DNA of 40,623 bases from Bacteroidota bacterium (GTDB taxonomy: Bacteria > Bacteroidota > Bacteroidia > Chitinophagales > Chitinophagaceae): NCBI GenBank assembly GCA_013288945.1, contig JABDAZ010000027.1:1-40623 (forward strand). Direction: 5' to 3'. Below, piece after piece: positions 16,704 through 24,680 of this stretch. Under the pieces are notes generated by a model. That model was not told the origin of the DNA. It searched no databases and saw nothing but the letters and a program-made list of their open reading frames with translations. The translations under genes and the position numbers were made by a program. Within the stretch, counting starts at the first letter, position 1. Every line of letters begins with the position of its first letter.

Positions 16704-16737
16704 GCATTCTCCGCAATAAATCGCGGAGCCAGTCAAA
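16704..16737. repeat. GCATTCTCCG hairpin repeat, copy 2
   Basis: GCATT then CTCCGC (16709-16714) paired with GCGGAG (16723-16728), then CCAGTCAAAA. Compared with the copy at 6871-6900 the inner stem is changed on both arms (GGCAT/ATGCC against GC/GC), with pairing kept. It sits between ilvN and the glyoxalase gene and would be the mRNA leader of the latter. Confidence 0.75.
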
Positions 16738-16744
16738 ATTATTT

Positions 16745-17332
16745 TTACATGGAAAAAACTTCCTGCTGTTTATTTAAAAATTCGTTTTCAATCACTTCTT
16801 CTCCGGGCTGGATTTGTTCAAACTCTTTCAGCTTTTCATGAAAGCCATTACTTTCTTTTATAATTGCAACTCTTGCGCTGCGCACAAATTCTATTAATCC
16901 ATAAGGTTCTAACACTTCAACTAGTTTATCCGTTTCTTCACGTTGCCCGGTTGCTTCAAAAACAGTGTAATCTTTTCTTATCACTACTGCGCGCGCACCA
17001 TGTTCGCGCAACAACCTTTCCACTTTTACTTTCTCTGTTATAATATCAGTCGGCACTTTATAAAGCGCCAATTCCTGCCAAATGATTTCTTCATTCGTAT
17101 TATAATATGCTTTTAAAACTTCAACCTGTTTTTCAATTTGGCGCGCCAGTTTTTTTACCACATCTTCCACTTCATTAATAACAATTGTAAAACGATGAAT
17201 GCCTTCAATCTCCGACGGCGAAGTATTCAAACTTTCGATATTAATTTTTCTACGCGAAAAAATAATTGCAATACGGTTTAATAAACCAATCTGATTTTCT
17301 GTGTAAACCGTGAACGTATATTCCTGTTTCAT
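16745..17332 (-). CDS. ilvN: Acetolactate synthase small (regulatory) subunit
   Basis: 195 residues. The N-terminal ACT domain (YTVYTENQIGLLNRIAII-type start with FSRRKINIESLNTSPSEIEGIHRFTIV) binds valine and controls the large subunit. The C-terminal half (VPTDIITEKVKVERLLREHGARAVVIRKDY) is the second conserved small-subunit domain. It partners IlvB. In most bacteria the two genes are adjacent, but here four other genes (16 bases to the nearest) lie between ilvB and ilvN. Equal subunit supply must therefore come from a long common transcript. Confidence 0.93.
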   Translation of the reverse strand: MKQEYTFTVYTENQIGLLNRIAIIFSRRKINIESLNTSPSEIEGIHRFTIVINEVEDVVKKLARQIEKQVEVLKAYYNTNEEIIWQELALYKVPTDIITEKVKVERLLREHGARAVVIRKDYTVFEATGQREETDKLVEVLEPYGLIEFVRSARVAIIKESNGFHEKLKEFEQIQPGEEVIENEFLNKQQEVFSM

Positions 17333-17349
17333 TTTTTTAAATTAAAAAG

Positions 17350-17592
17350 TTATGCTTCTATTAAACCAATCAATTCTTCCACACTAAATATTTCATCTAT
17401 CGATAAAAAGGAAAGATTGGTTTCATCAATAATTTCAAATTCTTTTTTTTGCTGTTCAGATAAATTTTGAATGACCGGAAATTTTTCGAGCGGAACAATA
17501 AACGTTCTTTCATTTGCTAAATGAACAAACATTCCAATACTATTAATAAATGAAATATCTTTTATTGCTGGTAAAGTTTGTGTGTGCGTCAT
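17350..17592 (-). CDS. DUF2442 family small protein
   Basis: 80 residues. The order of a short beta start (DISFINSIGMFVHLANERTFIVPLEKFPVI) then an acidic end (LSIDEIFSVEELIGLIE) matches DUF2442, in which the tail usually reads like DEDISVEGLL. The function of the family is not established. Its ATG overlaps the stop of the upstream DUF4160 gene (ATGA), so the two are translationally coupled. DUF4160-DUF2442 pairs recur across bacteria and have been suggested as toxin-antitoxin-like modules; that role is inference here. Confidence 0.75.
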   Translation of the reverse strand: MTHTQTLPAIKDISFINSIGMFVHLANERTFIVPLEKFPVIQNLSEQQKKEFEIIDETNLSFLSIDEIFSVEELIGLIEA

Positions 17593-17873
17593 TTTCTTAT
17601 TGCTTTTACAGGTTTGCCTGAATAAAATAAATCCAATTGTTGTAAAATCAATTCCTTGTTTTCTTGTATTATTTTTTCAATTTCTTTTAATTCAATTGCT
17701 GTAAAATTTCCTTTTTTATTGTGGTCAATTTCTATTTCCGGTTCCAGCCAAAACTTGCAACTTTTTTTATAACCGGCTACATTAAAGGTTACATGTATAT
17801 GTCTTCTTAATTCTGCTATATCAATACTATAAATAAGAAAAACATATTTATATATTATAAGCAGCTTTCCCAT
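17589..17873 (-). CDS. DUF4160 family small protein
   Basis: 94 residues. The N-terminal beta hairpin and the segment ELRRHIHVTFNVAGYKKSCKFWLEPEIEI match the DUF4160 pattern (usually E-x-P-H-[IV]-H-V). The C-terminal helices (LKEIEKIIQENKELILQQLDLFYSG) also fit. The family function is unknown. Its stop overlaps the start of the DUF2442 gene, and it follows the methyltransferase gene by 16 bases. It is part of the four-gene insert between ilvB and ilvN. Confidence 0.75.
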   Translation of the reverse strand: MGKLLIIYKYVFLIYSIDIAELRRHIHVTFNVAGYKKSCKFWLEPEIEIDHNKKGNFTAIELKEIEKIIQENKELILQQLDLFYSGKPVKAIRK

Positions 17874-17889
17874 TAATCATTTTTATTTT

Positions 17890-18666
17890 TTATTTAATAG
17901 CAACTATTCTCAATCTTTTATAATCCGCCATCCATTTGTTATTAATAAAAAGAACTGGTTTTAATTCTTGCTGAATTTCATTTAAAATATCATCTATTGT
18001 TGCTTCATCAATGTTTTTAAAATAAGAATTGCAAAACATTTTCACCCAGTCTTTGATTCCGTTTTCATTGTCTTTTAATTCTGTTTCCCGATCGTAATGT
18101 GATGCATACGTAACACGAAATCCTTTATTCTCCAGCAACGTTGTGTATTCGCTTAATGAAGGATAATACCAAATTTGTGTTTTTGTATTTTCTTCAAAAC
18201 CATATTTTATTAATACTTTTTTAAGCGCATTAATAATTGCTGATACATTATTTTTTCCACCCATTTCCAAAACCAGTTTTCCACCAGGTTTTAAATTTTT
18301 ATACATGCAGTCAATCGCACTTTCTTTGTCTAAAACCCAATGCAGCACAGCATTTGAAAAAATGGCATCAAAAGGTTTTTCAAAAGAAAAATCAGTTGCT
18401 GATAGCGTTTGAAAATCAATATTCGGATATGTAGTTTTTGCTTTATTAATCATGTCTGCAGAATTATCAATGCCAACCACAATTGCGCCGGATTCAGCAA
18501 TTAAGTTTGATAAAAAACCCGTTCCGCAACCCAAATCCAAAATGCGTTCGCCAGCTTTTGGATTTAATACATCAACCAAATCTTCACCAAATTTAAAAAC
18601 AAATGAATGTTTATCATCGTAAAGATTTGCATTCCATTTTGTAATTGGTTTTGTTGCTGCTTCCAT
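17890..18666 (-). CDS. Class I SAM-dependent methyltransferase
   Basis: 258 residues. The SAM-binding motif I is ILDLGCGTGFLSNLIAE near residue 42, the acidic residue of motif II is VVGIDNSADMI, and FDAIFSNAVLHWV is motif IV, as in trans-aconitate methyltransferase-like and UbiE-like enzymes. The W in NAVLHW and the N-terminal KWNANLYDDKHSFVFKFGEDL are typical of this subgroup. The acceptor is unknown. It begins 2 bases after the ABM gene ends and is clearly co-transcribed with the ilv genes. Confidence 0.88.
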   Translation of the reverse strand: MEAATKPITKWNANLYDDKHSFVFKFGEDLVDVLNPKAGERILDLGCGTGFLSNLIAESGAIVVGIDNSADMINKAKTTYPNIDFQTLSATDFSFEKPFDAIFSNAVLHWVLDKESAIDCMYKNLKPGGKLVLEMGGKNNVSAIINALKKVLIKYGFEENTKTQIWYYPSLSEYTTLLENKGFRVTYASHYDRETELKDNENGIKDWVKMFCNSYFKNIDEATIDDILNEIQQELKPVLFINNKWMADYKRLRIVAIK

Positions 18667-18668
18667 TT

Positions 18669-18959
18669 TTAAAAAACTTTTTTATAATGCTCAACTATTG
18701 GAAACGGATCATAATAATGATGCAATAATTTTTTCCATTCTTTATATTCATTACTCTGCCGAAAGCCAATTGTATGATCTTCCAATGTTTCCCATCTCAC
18801 TATTAATAAATATTTATTTTCTGCTTCCATACATTTTTGCAATTCGTGATTAATAAAACCTTTTTGAATTTTTATTAATGATTGCGCTTTGCTGAATGCA
18901 TTTTCGAATTCATTATTTAATCCATCAGCAATATTTAAAAGAGCAATTTCTGTAATCAT
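18669..18959 (-). CDS. Antibiotic biosynthesis monooxygenase (ABM) domain protein
   Basis: 96 residues from the ATG at 18959. An in-frame start at 18998 would overlap ilvB and is not preferred. The sequence has the ABM dimeric alpha/beta-barrel pattern: a long helix with FENAFSKAQSLIKIQKGFINHELQKC, then the strand YLLIVRWETLEDHTIGFRQSNEYKEWKKLL. Members include small oxygenases and heme-binding proteins, and many have no known substrate. It starts 8 bases after the ilvB stop, so it is in the same operon. Confidence 0.75.
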   Translation of the reverse strand: MITEIALLNIADGLNNEFENAFSKAQSLIKIQKGFINHELQKCMEAENKYLLIVRWETLEDHTIGFRQSNEYKEWKKLLHHYYDPFPIVEHYKKVF

Positions 18960-18967
18960 TAATAAAT

Positions 18968-20704
18968 TTATTTCAACCTTATTTCTGAAACACTGCAACC
19001 TTGCGGCACCATTGGAAAAACATTATTTTCTTTGCCAACCATTACTTCCAGTAAATAAGATCCTTTTTGATTAAGCATTGCTGTTAATGCATTTTTTAAA
19101 TTTTCCCGTTCAGAAATTTTCTGCCCGTTAATGCCATAACTTTTTGCAAGCATTACAAAATCGGGGCTCATAATATCAACAAAAGAATATCTTTTATCAT
19201 GAAACAATTGCTGCCACTGGCGCACCATTCCAAGAAACCTGTTGTTAAGAATAATAATTTTTACATCCACTTCACTTTGCATAATGGTTCCCAATTCCTG
19301 CAACGTCATTTGAAAACCGCCATCGCCAATAATGGCTACAACCGTTCTGTGCTGCGCGCCAAACTTTGCACCGATAGCAGCGGGCAATGCAAAACCCATC
19401 GTGCCCAAACCACCGGAAGTAATATTACTCCGCGACTGATTAAACGTTGCATAACGGCATGCAACCATTTGGTGCTGGCCAACATCAGTTACAATCACTG
19501 CATCGCCTTTCGTCAATTCATTCAGCACATTAATAACTTCGCCCATCGTCATTTCTTCTGAAGTTGGATTGAGTTCATCATGAATGACTGCTTCAATTTC
19601 CTGTTGCTGATAATCTTTAAATTTTTGCAACCATTGCGGATATAAGTTTGGTTCGATTAGTTCTGTTAATAAAGGCAATGTTTCTTTACAATCTCCCCAA
19701 ACACCAACTGTTGCTTTCACATTTTTATCAATCTCACAAGGATCAATATCAAGATGAATTATTTTCGCCTGCTTTGCATATTTATCCAATCTTCCGGTCA
19801 CGCGATCATCAAAGCGCATACCGATGGCGATTAATACATCACATTCGTTTGTCAAAACATTTGGGCCATAATTTCCATGCATGCCAAGCATTCCAACATT
19901 CAGCGGATGCCCGGTTGGAATTGCACCGGCACCAAGAATTGTCCACGCTGCAGGTATGCCGCTTTTTTCTATAAATGTTTTAAATTCTTTTTCTGCTTTA
20001 CCAAGTATCACGCCTTGCCCGAATAATACAAAAGGTTTTTTTGCTTCATTAATAAGTTTCGCAGCTTCTGCAATAAATTCTTTTCTTACAATTGGTTTTG
20101 GGCGATAGCTTCTTATATGTTCGCATTTTGTATAACCTTCATAATTGAATTTTTGCAATTGCGCATTTTTAGTAATGTCGATTAATACCGGCCCCGGCCT
20201 TCCGCTCTTGGCGATATAAAATGCCTTTGCAAGTACCGCAGGAATTTCAGTTGCATCAGTCACTTGATAGTTCCATTTTGTAACCGGCGTTGTAATATTA
20301 ATCACATCCGTTTCCTGAAATGCATCTGTGCCAAGCAAATGTGCATACACTTGTCCTGTGATACAAACCAACGGCGTACTATCAATTTGCGCATCAGCCA
20401 AACCTGTTACTAAATTTGTTGCGCCCGGCCCGCTGGTTGCAAACACAACGCCCACTTTTCCCGACGTGCGCGCAAACCCTTGCGCAGCGTGAATTCCACC
20501 TTGTTCATGACGAACAAGTATATGTTTTAATTTTTCCTGGTAATCATACAATGCATCATAAATCGGCATGATGGCGCCGCCGGGATAACCAAAAATTGTT
20601 TCCACACCTTCTGCAATAAAAGCTTCCAGCACAGCCTGCGAACCTGTTAATTCAGTAACCACTTTTGCCGCAGGTTTTTCTTTTACTAATTCGAGCGTTT
20701 CCAT
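18968..20704 (-). CDS. ilvB: Acetolactate synthase large (catalytic) subunit
   Basis: 578 residues, usual length. It joins pyruvate with pyruvate or 2-oxobutanoate using thiamine diphosphate. Glu67 in RHEQGG activates the cofactor. The ThDP motif GDGGFQMTLQELGTIMQSE ends with NN about 30 residues after GDG. The central FAD-binding domain contains MHGNYGPNVL and IAIGMRFDDRVTG. It works with IlvN, encoded 1.6 kb downstream. The 99-base gap upstream carries copy D of the dispersed element 45 bases before the start codon. Confidence 0.96.
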   Translation of the reverse strand: METLELVKEKPAAKVVTELTGSQAVLEAFIAEGVETIFGYPGGAIMPIYDALYDYQEKLKHILVRHEQGGIHAAQGFARTSGKVGVVFATSGPGATNLVTGLADAQIDSTPLVCITGQVYAHLLGTDAFQETDVINITTPVTKWNYQVTDATEIPAVLAKAFYIAKSGRPGPVLIDITKNAQLQKFNYEGYTKCEHIRSYRPKPIVRKEFIAEAAKLINEAKKPFVLFGQGVILGKAEKEFKTFIEKSGIPAAWTILGAGAIPTGHPLNVGMLGMHGNYGPNVLTNECDVLIAIGMRFDDRVTGRLDKYAKQAKIIHLDIDPCEIDKNVKATVGVWGDCKETLPLLTELIEPNLYPQWLQKFKDYQQQEIEAVIHDELNPTSEEMTMGEVINVLNELTKGDAVIVTDVGQHQMVACRYATFNQSRSNITSGGLGTMGFALPAAIGAKFGAQHRTVVAIIGDGGFQMTLQELGTIMQSEVDVKIIILNNRFLGMVRQWQQLFHDKRYSFVDIMSPDFVMLAKSYGINGQKISERENLKNALTAMLNQKGSYLLEVMVGKENNVFPMVPQGCSVSEIRLK

Positions 20705-20749
20705 AATTCAATTTTTTATTTTGTACTAAACTGTATTGCTTCTATTAAA

Positions 20750-20774
20750 CATTTGTGGCGTCGCACACTTGTAC
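20750..20774 (-). repeat. Dispersed GTACAAG-type element, copy D
   Basis: Minus-strand core GTACAAGTGTGCGACGC then CACAAATG, 45 bases upstream of ilvB in its direction. It is flanked by CTGAATATAGAAC on the 5' side and TTAATAGAAG...AGTACAAAATAAA on the 3' side, matching copies F and B outside the core. Confidence 0.88.
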
Positions 20775-20803
20775 TTCAGTTCTATATTCAGCAATATTTT
20801 TTA

Positions 20804-21571
20804 TTAATGTTTTGTTTTTTCTTCTTCGTCTTTTATATTAAACCTGTCGTTCAGTTCTTTATTAATGCTATTAATTACACTCACGATTCCATTAATTAAA
20901 TTCTCGCGGTGATCATTCATTGCATTTAAATAAATCGCATATTTCTGAATGTGAAACCGGATTTCAGGCTCATTAATATGCGCAGCAATTTTTGAATTCC
21001 ACAAACTATCCATGCCATATTTTGCACCGATATATTTTGAATATTCTTCTTCTCTTTCTTTAAAAACATCTGCTTCATGGTTTTCTACAAAAGGATAACT
21101 CGCCGTATACAAAGACGTAATTTCAGACAACAATTTTTCATTTTCAATCAACCTCAAATTGCCAGCAGATTTAAAACTTTCAAACAAACCATTGTCATGT
21201 GTAAAATATAAATCGTTTATCAACTGGCCGCTGTTATCATCTATATATGCTGCGTTAATCGTTTTTGTATTAATCTGTTTCAACACATTTTCATAGTAAG
21301 CAATAGGTTTTTTTAAAAATTGAATAGAATAATGAAGGCTCGCTGTATCTGTTTTTAAATTATTCTTTATACCAATCAAAAAATTTTTTTCCATTTCTTT
21401 TTCATGCATCCTGTCATTCCAATTGTGAAACCAAAGTGTAACACTTACAGCAAAAACAATAATTATAATTTCATATAAAAATTCTTTTATTTTTTCTTTC
21501 CATTTTTTTTCTTTGTTGCCAATAATGTGAAAAGCGTTCTCCGTATGCTGCGCAATTTTTTCTTCTGACAT
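20804..21571 (-). CDS. DUF6090-like single-pass membrane protein
   Basis: 255 residues. One hydrophobic segment (residues ~28-48, FLYEIIIIVFAVSVTLWFHNW) is followed by NDR, which matches the start of DUF6090-type proteins (GEIILVVIGILIALQINNWNE). The rest is predicted helical and outside the membrane, with LFESFKSAGNLRLIENEKLLSEITSLY, a characteristic block of this Bacteroidetes family. The function is not known. It sits between ilvD (41 bases upstream) and ilvB, so it is expressed with them. No link to amino-acid synthesis is visible. Confidence 0.7.
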   Translation of the reverse strand: MSEEKIAQHTENAFHIIGNKEKKWKEKIKEFLYEIIIIVFAVSVTLWFHNWNDRMHEKEMEKNFLIGIKNNLKTDTASLHYSIQFLKKPIAYYENVLKQINTKTINAAYIDDNSGQLINDLYFTHDNGLFESFKSAGNLRLIENEKLLSEITSLYTASYPFVENHEADVFKEREEEYSKYIGAKYGMDSLWNSKIAAHINEPEIRFHIQKYAIYLNAMNDHRENLINGIVSVINSINKELNDRFNIKDEEEKTKH

Positions 21572-21612
21572 GGTTTATCATGTTGTTTTGTAAAAGGTAT
21601 TAATGGCTTCAA

Positions 21613-23301
21613 TTAATCTTCATCAGTTACACAGCCTTCAGCCGCAGTTTTTACATGCTTCGCATATTTAAATAAAATTCCTTTCGTTGCTTTTAATGCA
21701 GGTTGTTTCCAACTTTTTTTTCTGTCATTAAGAATGGCATCGTCTACTTTTAATGTGAGTGTGTTTTTGTTCGCATCAATTTCAATAATATCATTGTCTT
21801 CCACCAAACCGATTAATCCGCCATCAAATGCTTCAGGAGTTATATGCCCAACAACAAAACCATGCGTTCCGCCGCTAAACCTTCCATCAGTTATTAATGC
21901 AACGCTTTTGCCCAAACCCGCGCCAATAATGGCTCCTGTAGGTTTCAGCATTTCTGGCATGCCAGGCGCGCCCTTCGGGCCAATGTTTCTTATTACTACC
22001 ACATCGCCTGCATGAACTCTTCCACTTTGCAATCCTTTTATTAAATCATGTTCGCCATCAAATACTCTTGCTGTTCCTTCAAAACGTTCACCTTCTTTAC
22101 CAGAAATTTTTGCAACACTTCCGCCTTCGGCAAGGTTGCCGTATAATATTTGTAAATGCCCGGTTGCCTTTAATGGGTTTTCTAGCGGATGAATAATATC
22201 CTGTTTTGCAAAATCCAAATCAGGTGCGTCTTTTAAATTTTCTGCAACCGTTTTTCCAGTCACCGTTAAACAATCGCCATGCAATAAATTATTCTTTAAT
22301 AAATATTTCATCACCGCAGGCACGCCGCCATATTGATGTAAATCTTCCATCAAATATTTTCCGCTCGGTTTAAAATCTGCCAGCACCGGAATTTTATTAC
22401 TGATGTTTTGAAAATCATCCTGCGTTAATAACACGCCCACACTTTTTGCCATCGCAATCAAATGCAGCACAGCATTGGTTGATCCGCCAAGTATCATAAT
22501 AACAGTTATTGCATTTTCAAATGCTTTGCGTGTCATGATATCTTTCGGCTTGATATCTTTTTCCAATAAAATTTTTATCGCTTCGCCAACGGCCGCACAT
22601 TCTTTTTGTTTCTCTTCACTCAGCGCAGGGTTGCTTGATGAATATGGCAAACTCATTCCCATCGCTTCAATCGCACTTGCCATTGTGTTTGCAGTATACA
22701 TGCCGCCGCAAGCGCCAGCGCCAGGACAAGCATGTTGTACAATCGCTTTAAAATCTGATTCCGCTAAATTGCCAGCAATCTTTTGTCCTAATGCTTCAAA
22801 TGCAGAAACCAAATTCAAATCCTGTCCTTTATAATGTCCCGGTGCAATCGTTCCTCCATACAACATTATCGACGGGCGGTTCAATCTTCCCATCGCCATA
22901 ATTGTTCCCGGCATATTTTTATCGCAACCCGGAATACCAACCAGCGCATCATAATATTGCGCGCCTGCATTTGCTTCAATACTATCCGCAATAATATCGC
23001 GGCTCACCAAACTATAACGCATGCCATCGGTTCCCATACTAATTCCGTCACTCACGCCAATGGTGTAGAAACGCAGGCCCAGCAAGCCTTCTGTGGCATT
23101 CACACTTTTGCGCACTTCCGTTGCCAAATCATTCAAATGCATGTTGCACGGGTTTCCATCCCAACCCATACTTGCAATGCCGACTTGTGCTTTTTTAAAA
23201 TCTTCTTCTTTAAAACCGATTGCATAATACATGGCCTGCGCGCCCGGTTGCGTTTCGTCCTGCGTTAATGTTTTTGAATATTTGTTTAACTCCGTGCTCA
23301 T
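21613..23301 (-). CDS. ilvD: Dihydroxy-acid dehydratase
   Basis: 562 residues, usual length. It dehydrates dihydroxy acids to the 2-oxo acids that lead to valine and isoleucine, with an Fe-S cluster as Lewis acid. The cluster Cys residues are in [12 protein letters not shown] and [38 protein letters not shown] and [20 protein letters not shown] are ILVD/EDD family signatures. It is second in the ilv transcript after ilvE. The 211-base gap after ilvE holds an inverted repeat and copy E of the dispersed element. Confidence 0.96.
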   Translation of the reverse strand: MSTELNKYSKTLTQDETQPGAQAMYYAIGFKEEDFKKAQVGIASMGWDGNPCNMHLNDLATEVRKSVNATEGLLGLRFYTIGVSDGISMGTDGMRYSLVSRDIIADSIEANAGAQYYDALVGIPGCDKNMPGTIMAMGRLNRPSIMLYGGTIAPGHYKGQDLNLVSAFEALGQKIAGNLAESDFKAIVQHACPGAGACGGMYTANTMASAIEAMGMSLPYSSSNPALSEEKQKECAAVGEAIKILLEKDIKPKDIMTRKAFENAITVIMILGGSTNAVLHLIAMAKSVGVLLTQDDFQNISNKIPVLADFKPSGKYLMEDLHQYGGVPAVMKYLLKNNLLHGDCLTVTGKTVAENLKDAPDLDFAKQDIIHPLENPLKATGHLQILYGNLAEGGSVAKISGKEGERFEGTARVFDGEHDLIKGLQSGRVHAGDVVVIRNIGPKGAPGMPEMLKPTGAIIGAGLGKSVALITDGRFSGGTHGFVVGHITPEAFDGGLIGLVEDNDIIEIDANKNTLTLKVDDAILNDRKKSWKQPALKATKGILFKYAKHVKTAAEGCVTDED

Positions 23302-23343
23302 TTTATTTTTATTTATTGTCCGATCTTTTTATTAATAATTCAG

Positions 23344-23368
23344 CATTTGTTGCGTCGCACACTTGTGC
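23344..23368 (-). repeat. Dispersed GTACAAG-type element, copy E
   Basis: Minus-strand core GCACAAGTGTGCGACGC then AACAAATG, 42 bases upstream of ilvD in its direction. A 26-codon open frame (23389 down to 23309) runs through it from an ATG ([17 protein letters not shown], then LLIKRSDNK) and stops 7 bases before the ilvD ATG. Other copies do not keep this frame as a full ORF, so coding is doubtful. Confidence 0.85.
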
Positions 23369-23398
23369 GGTTGGTTTATTGTTCGGCATTTTTAGTGA

Positions 23399-23502
23399 TT
23401 TGATATTGGATATTTGATATTGAAACTTTTAAATTCATAACATTTTTTTAGTTGCTAACTTTTAATATCTTATTGCCAAATATCTCAATATCCAATATCA
23501 AA
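23399..23502. repeat. Inverted repeat after ilvE (TTTGATATTGGATATT)
   Basis: Perfect 16-base arms: TTTGATATTGGATATT at 23399-23414 and AATATCCAATATCAAA at 23487-23502, with a 72-base spacer. The right arm is 11 bases past the ilvE stop. Inside each arm the word ATATT(T/G)GATAT is itself repetitive. In RNA this would form a long A/U-rich stem between ilvE and ilvD. Confidence 0.75.
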
Positions 23503-23512
23503 TATCTTCTTC

Positions 23513-24409
23513 TCACACCAACTCATTCACCGTTTCTTTCTCAATCACTCTATCAACATATGCTTTTTGAATTCTTCTGCTTACTGTTTCATTCCATTTT
23601 TTTGGAAATACAACATCATCCAAAGATTCCCAGCCGATTACTTCTGCAGCTGTTCCGCAAAAAAATGCAGCGTCAGCTTTTTTCATTTCATCAATTGTGA
23701 ATAGTTTTTCTTCAACAGGAATTTCCAGTTCATTACAAATTTCAATAACAGTTGCGCGCGTTATTCCTGGTAAAATATTTCCTAATGATGGCGTAAATAA
23801 TTTTCCATCTTTTTCAAAAAAAACATTTGCGCCCGGGCCTTCTGCAACAAAATCATTCATGTCTGTTAATAATGCTTCATCATAACCATTTGCTTTTGCT
23901 TCCTGGCTTGCGAGAATTGAATTCACATAATGCCCTGCTGCTTTTGCTTCAATCTTAAATCCTTTCGGGTTCGGCCTTTGAAAAGATGAAGTCATTACGC
24001 GCAATAATTTATCACCAAGAAATGGCGCCATTTCCCACACTTCAATCGTAATAAAACATTCTGTGTTTTTCGCAAAACTCATATTCGCCGGTGCGTATAT
24101 TAATGGCCGTATGTAAGCGTCCTGGAAATTATTTTTCTTCAACACTTCATACGTTGCTTCAATCAATTCATCAGTAGTATAATTGTACGGCATATTCATG
24201 GCAAGCGCAGAATTTTTCAATCTTTCATAATGCTTAACGGCTTTAAAAATTTTCGTTTCGCCATTAATATTTTTATAAGAACGAATACCTTCAAACACGG
24301 AATAGCCATAGTGCAAAGACTGGCTGTATAAATCAATCTTTGCTTCCGAAGCCTTTACAAATTTTCCATTCTGGTAGAGAATTGTATTCTCATTATAATA
24401 AGTAGCCAT
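23513..24409 (-). CDS. ilvE: Branched-chain amino-acid aminotransferase (class IV)
   Basis: 298 residues. It transfers an amino group between glutamate and the 2-oxo acids of valine, isoleucine and leucine with PLP. Lys156 in FKIEAKAAGHYVNSILASQEA matches the PLP lysine of E. coli-type IlvE (KAGGNY). HYGYSVFEGIRSY at the N-terminus and DFVAEGPGANVFFEKDGKLFTPSLGNILPGITR are class IV signatures. It is the first structural gene after the leader peptide and terminator, so it heads the attenuated ilv operon. Glutamate comes from gltBD at the other end of the region. Confidence 0.95.
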   Translation of the reverse strand: MATYYNENTILYQNGKFVKASEAKIDLYSQSLHYGYSVFEGIRSYKNINGETKIFKAVKHYERLKNSALAMNMPYNYTTDELIEATYEVLKKNNFQDAYIRPLIYAPANMSFAKNTECFITIEVWEMAPFLGDKLLRVMTSSFQRPNPKGFKIEAKAAGHYVNSILASQEAKANGYDEALLTDMNDFVAEGPGANVFFEKDGKLFTPSLGNILPGITRATVIEICNELEIPVEEKLFTIDEMKKADAAFFCGTAAEVIGWESLDDVVFPKKWNETVSRRIQKAYVDRVIEKETVNELV

Positions 24410-24461
24410 AAACTATAATTTCAATTTTTAAATCTTCGTTTATTAATAAAAAAATTCGCAC

Positions 24462-24491
24462 AAAAAAAGCCCGCCTCTTTTGGAGGCGGGC
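24462..24491 (-). terminator. Rho-independent terminator of the ilv attenuator
   Basis: Read on the minus strand: GCCCGCCTC (24491-24483), loop CAAAA, GAGGCGGGC (24477-24469), then seven T (24468-24462). It is a textbook terminator that would end the transcript 52 bases before ilvE, after the Ile/Val-rich leader peptide. GGAGG within the end of the leader peptide gene (24533-24537) can pair with CCTCC in the left arm and loop (24482-24486) and so prevent the stem. TTCC/GGAA plus CC/GG pairing within 24531-24551 gives the competing upstream hairpin. The three alternatives are the parts an attenuator needs. Confidence 0.92.
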
Positions 24492-24522
24492 CGTTTAGTA
24501 TTTTTATTTTTTAAATTATACT

Positions 24523-24621
24523 TTAACAACTTCCTCCGTGAATGGCGGGAATAATAATGACTACGACAATAATGATAGCAGAAAAAATGGTAGTGATATT
24601 ATTTATATTGCCTTTCAACAT
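24523..24621 (-). CDS. ilvL: Ile/Val-rich leader peptide of the ilv operon
   Basis: A 32-residue peptide with ATG at 24621 and TAA at 24523-24525. It starts MLKGNINNITTIFSA; residues 16-24 are III-VVV-III; it ends PAIHGGSC. In total 10 Ile and 3 Val. The run of Ile and Val codons is the control region: when charged Ile-tRNA or Val-tRNA is scarce the ribosome would stall there and let RNA fold away from the terminator at 24462-24491. The composition is strikingly like the E. coli ilvGMEDA leader peptide, also with VVVIIIP. The gene lies 12 or so bases after the expected transcription start and 114 bases upstream of ilvE. It has no Shine-Dalgarno sequence, as is usual in this phylum. The symbol is used by analogy. 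Confidence 0.9.
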   Translation of the reverse strand: MLKGNINNITTIFSAIIIVVVIIIPAIHGGSC

Positions 24622-24638
24622 ATAGAGTTGTTGTATTG

Positions 24639-24669
24639 CGAATATACGAACCGCTTATTAATATGCAAA
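24639..24669 (-). promoter_or_regulatory. Promoter of the ilv leader (TTTG-N19-TATATTCG)
   Basis: On the minus strand TTTG (24669-24666) is followed after 19 bases by TATATTCG (24646-24639). The Bacteroidetes housekeeping promoter is TTTG-N19-21-TAnnTTTG, so the -33 element and spacing match exactly and the -7 element matches except for one base. The start point would be near 24633, just ahead of the leader peptide ATG at 24621. Confidence 0.7.
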
Positions 24670-24680
24670 GAACTTTTTTA

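Noticed and set aside
16683..16736. An 18-residue N-terminal extension of the glyoxalase protein
   Set aside because: The extension (MTGSAIYCGECKQ...) is read through the GCATTCTCCG hairpin repeat, and the VOC fold starts at the ATG at 16682.
17350..17873. Anti-phage or full toxin-antitoxin system call for DUF4160-DUF2442
   Set aside because: Only family resemblance and the ATGA overlap support a pair. No nuclease, kinase or DNA-binding motif can be seen in either protein.
24462..24491. Terminator of leuB
   Set aside because: The stem is 220 bases past the leuB stop and directly after a promoter and the Ile/Val leader peptide, so the attenuator role explains it better. It may also catch read-through from leuB.
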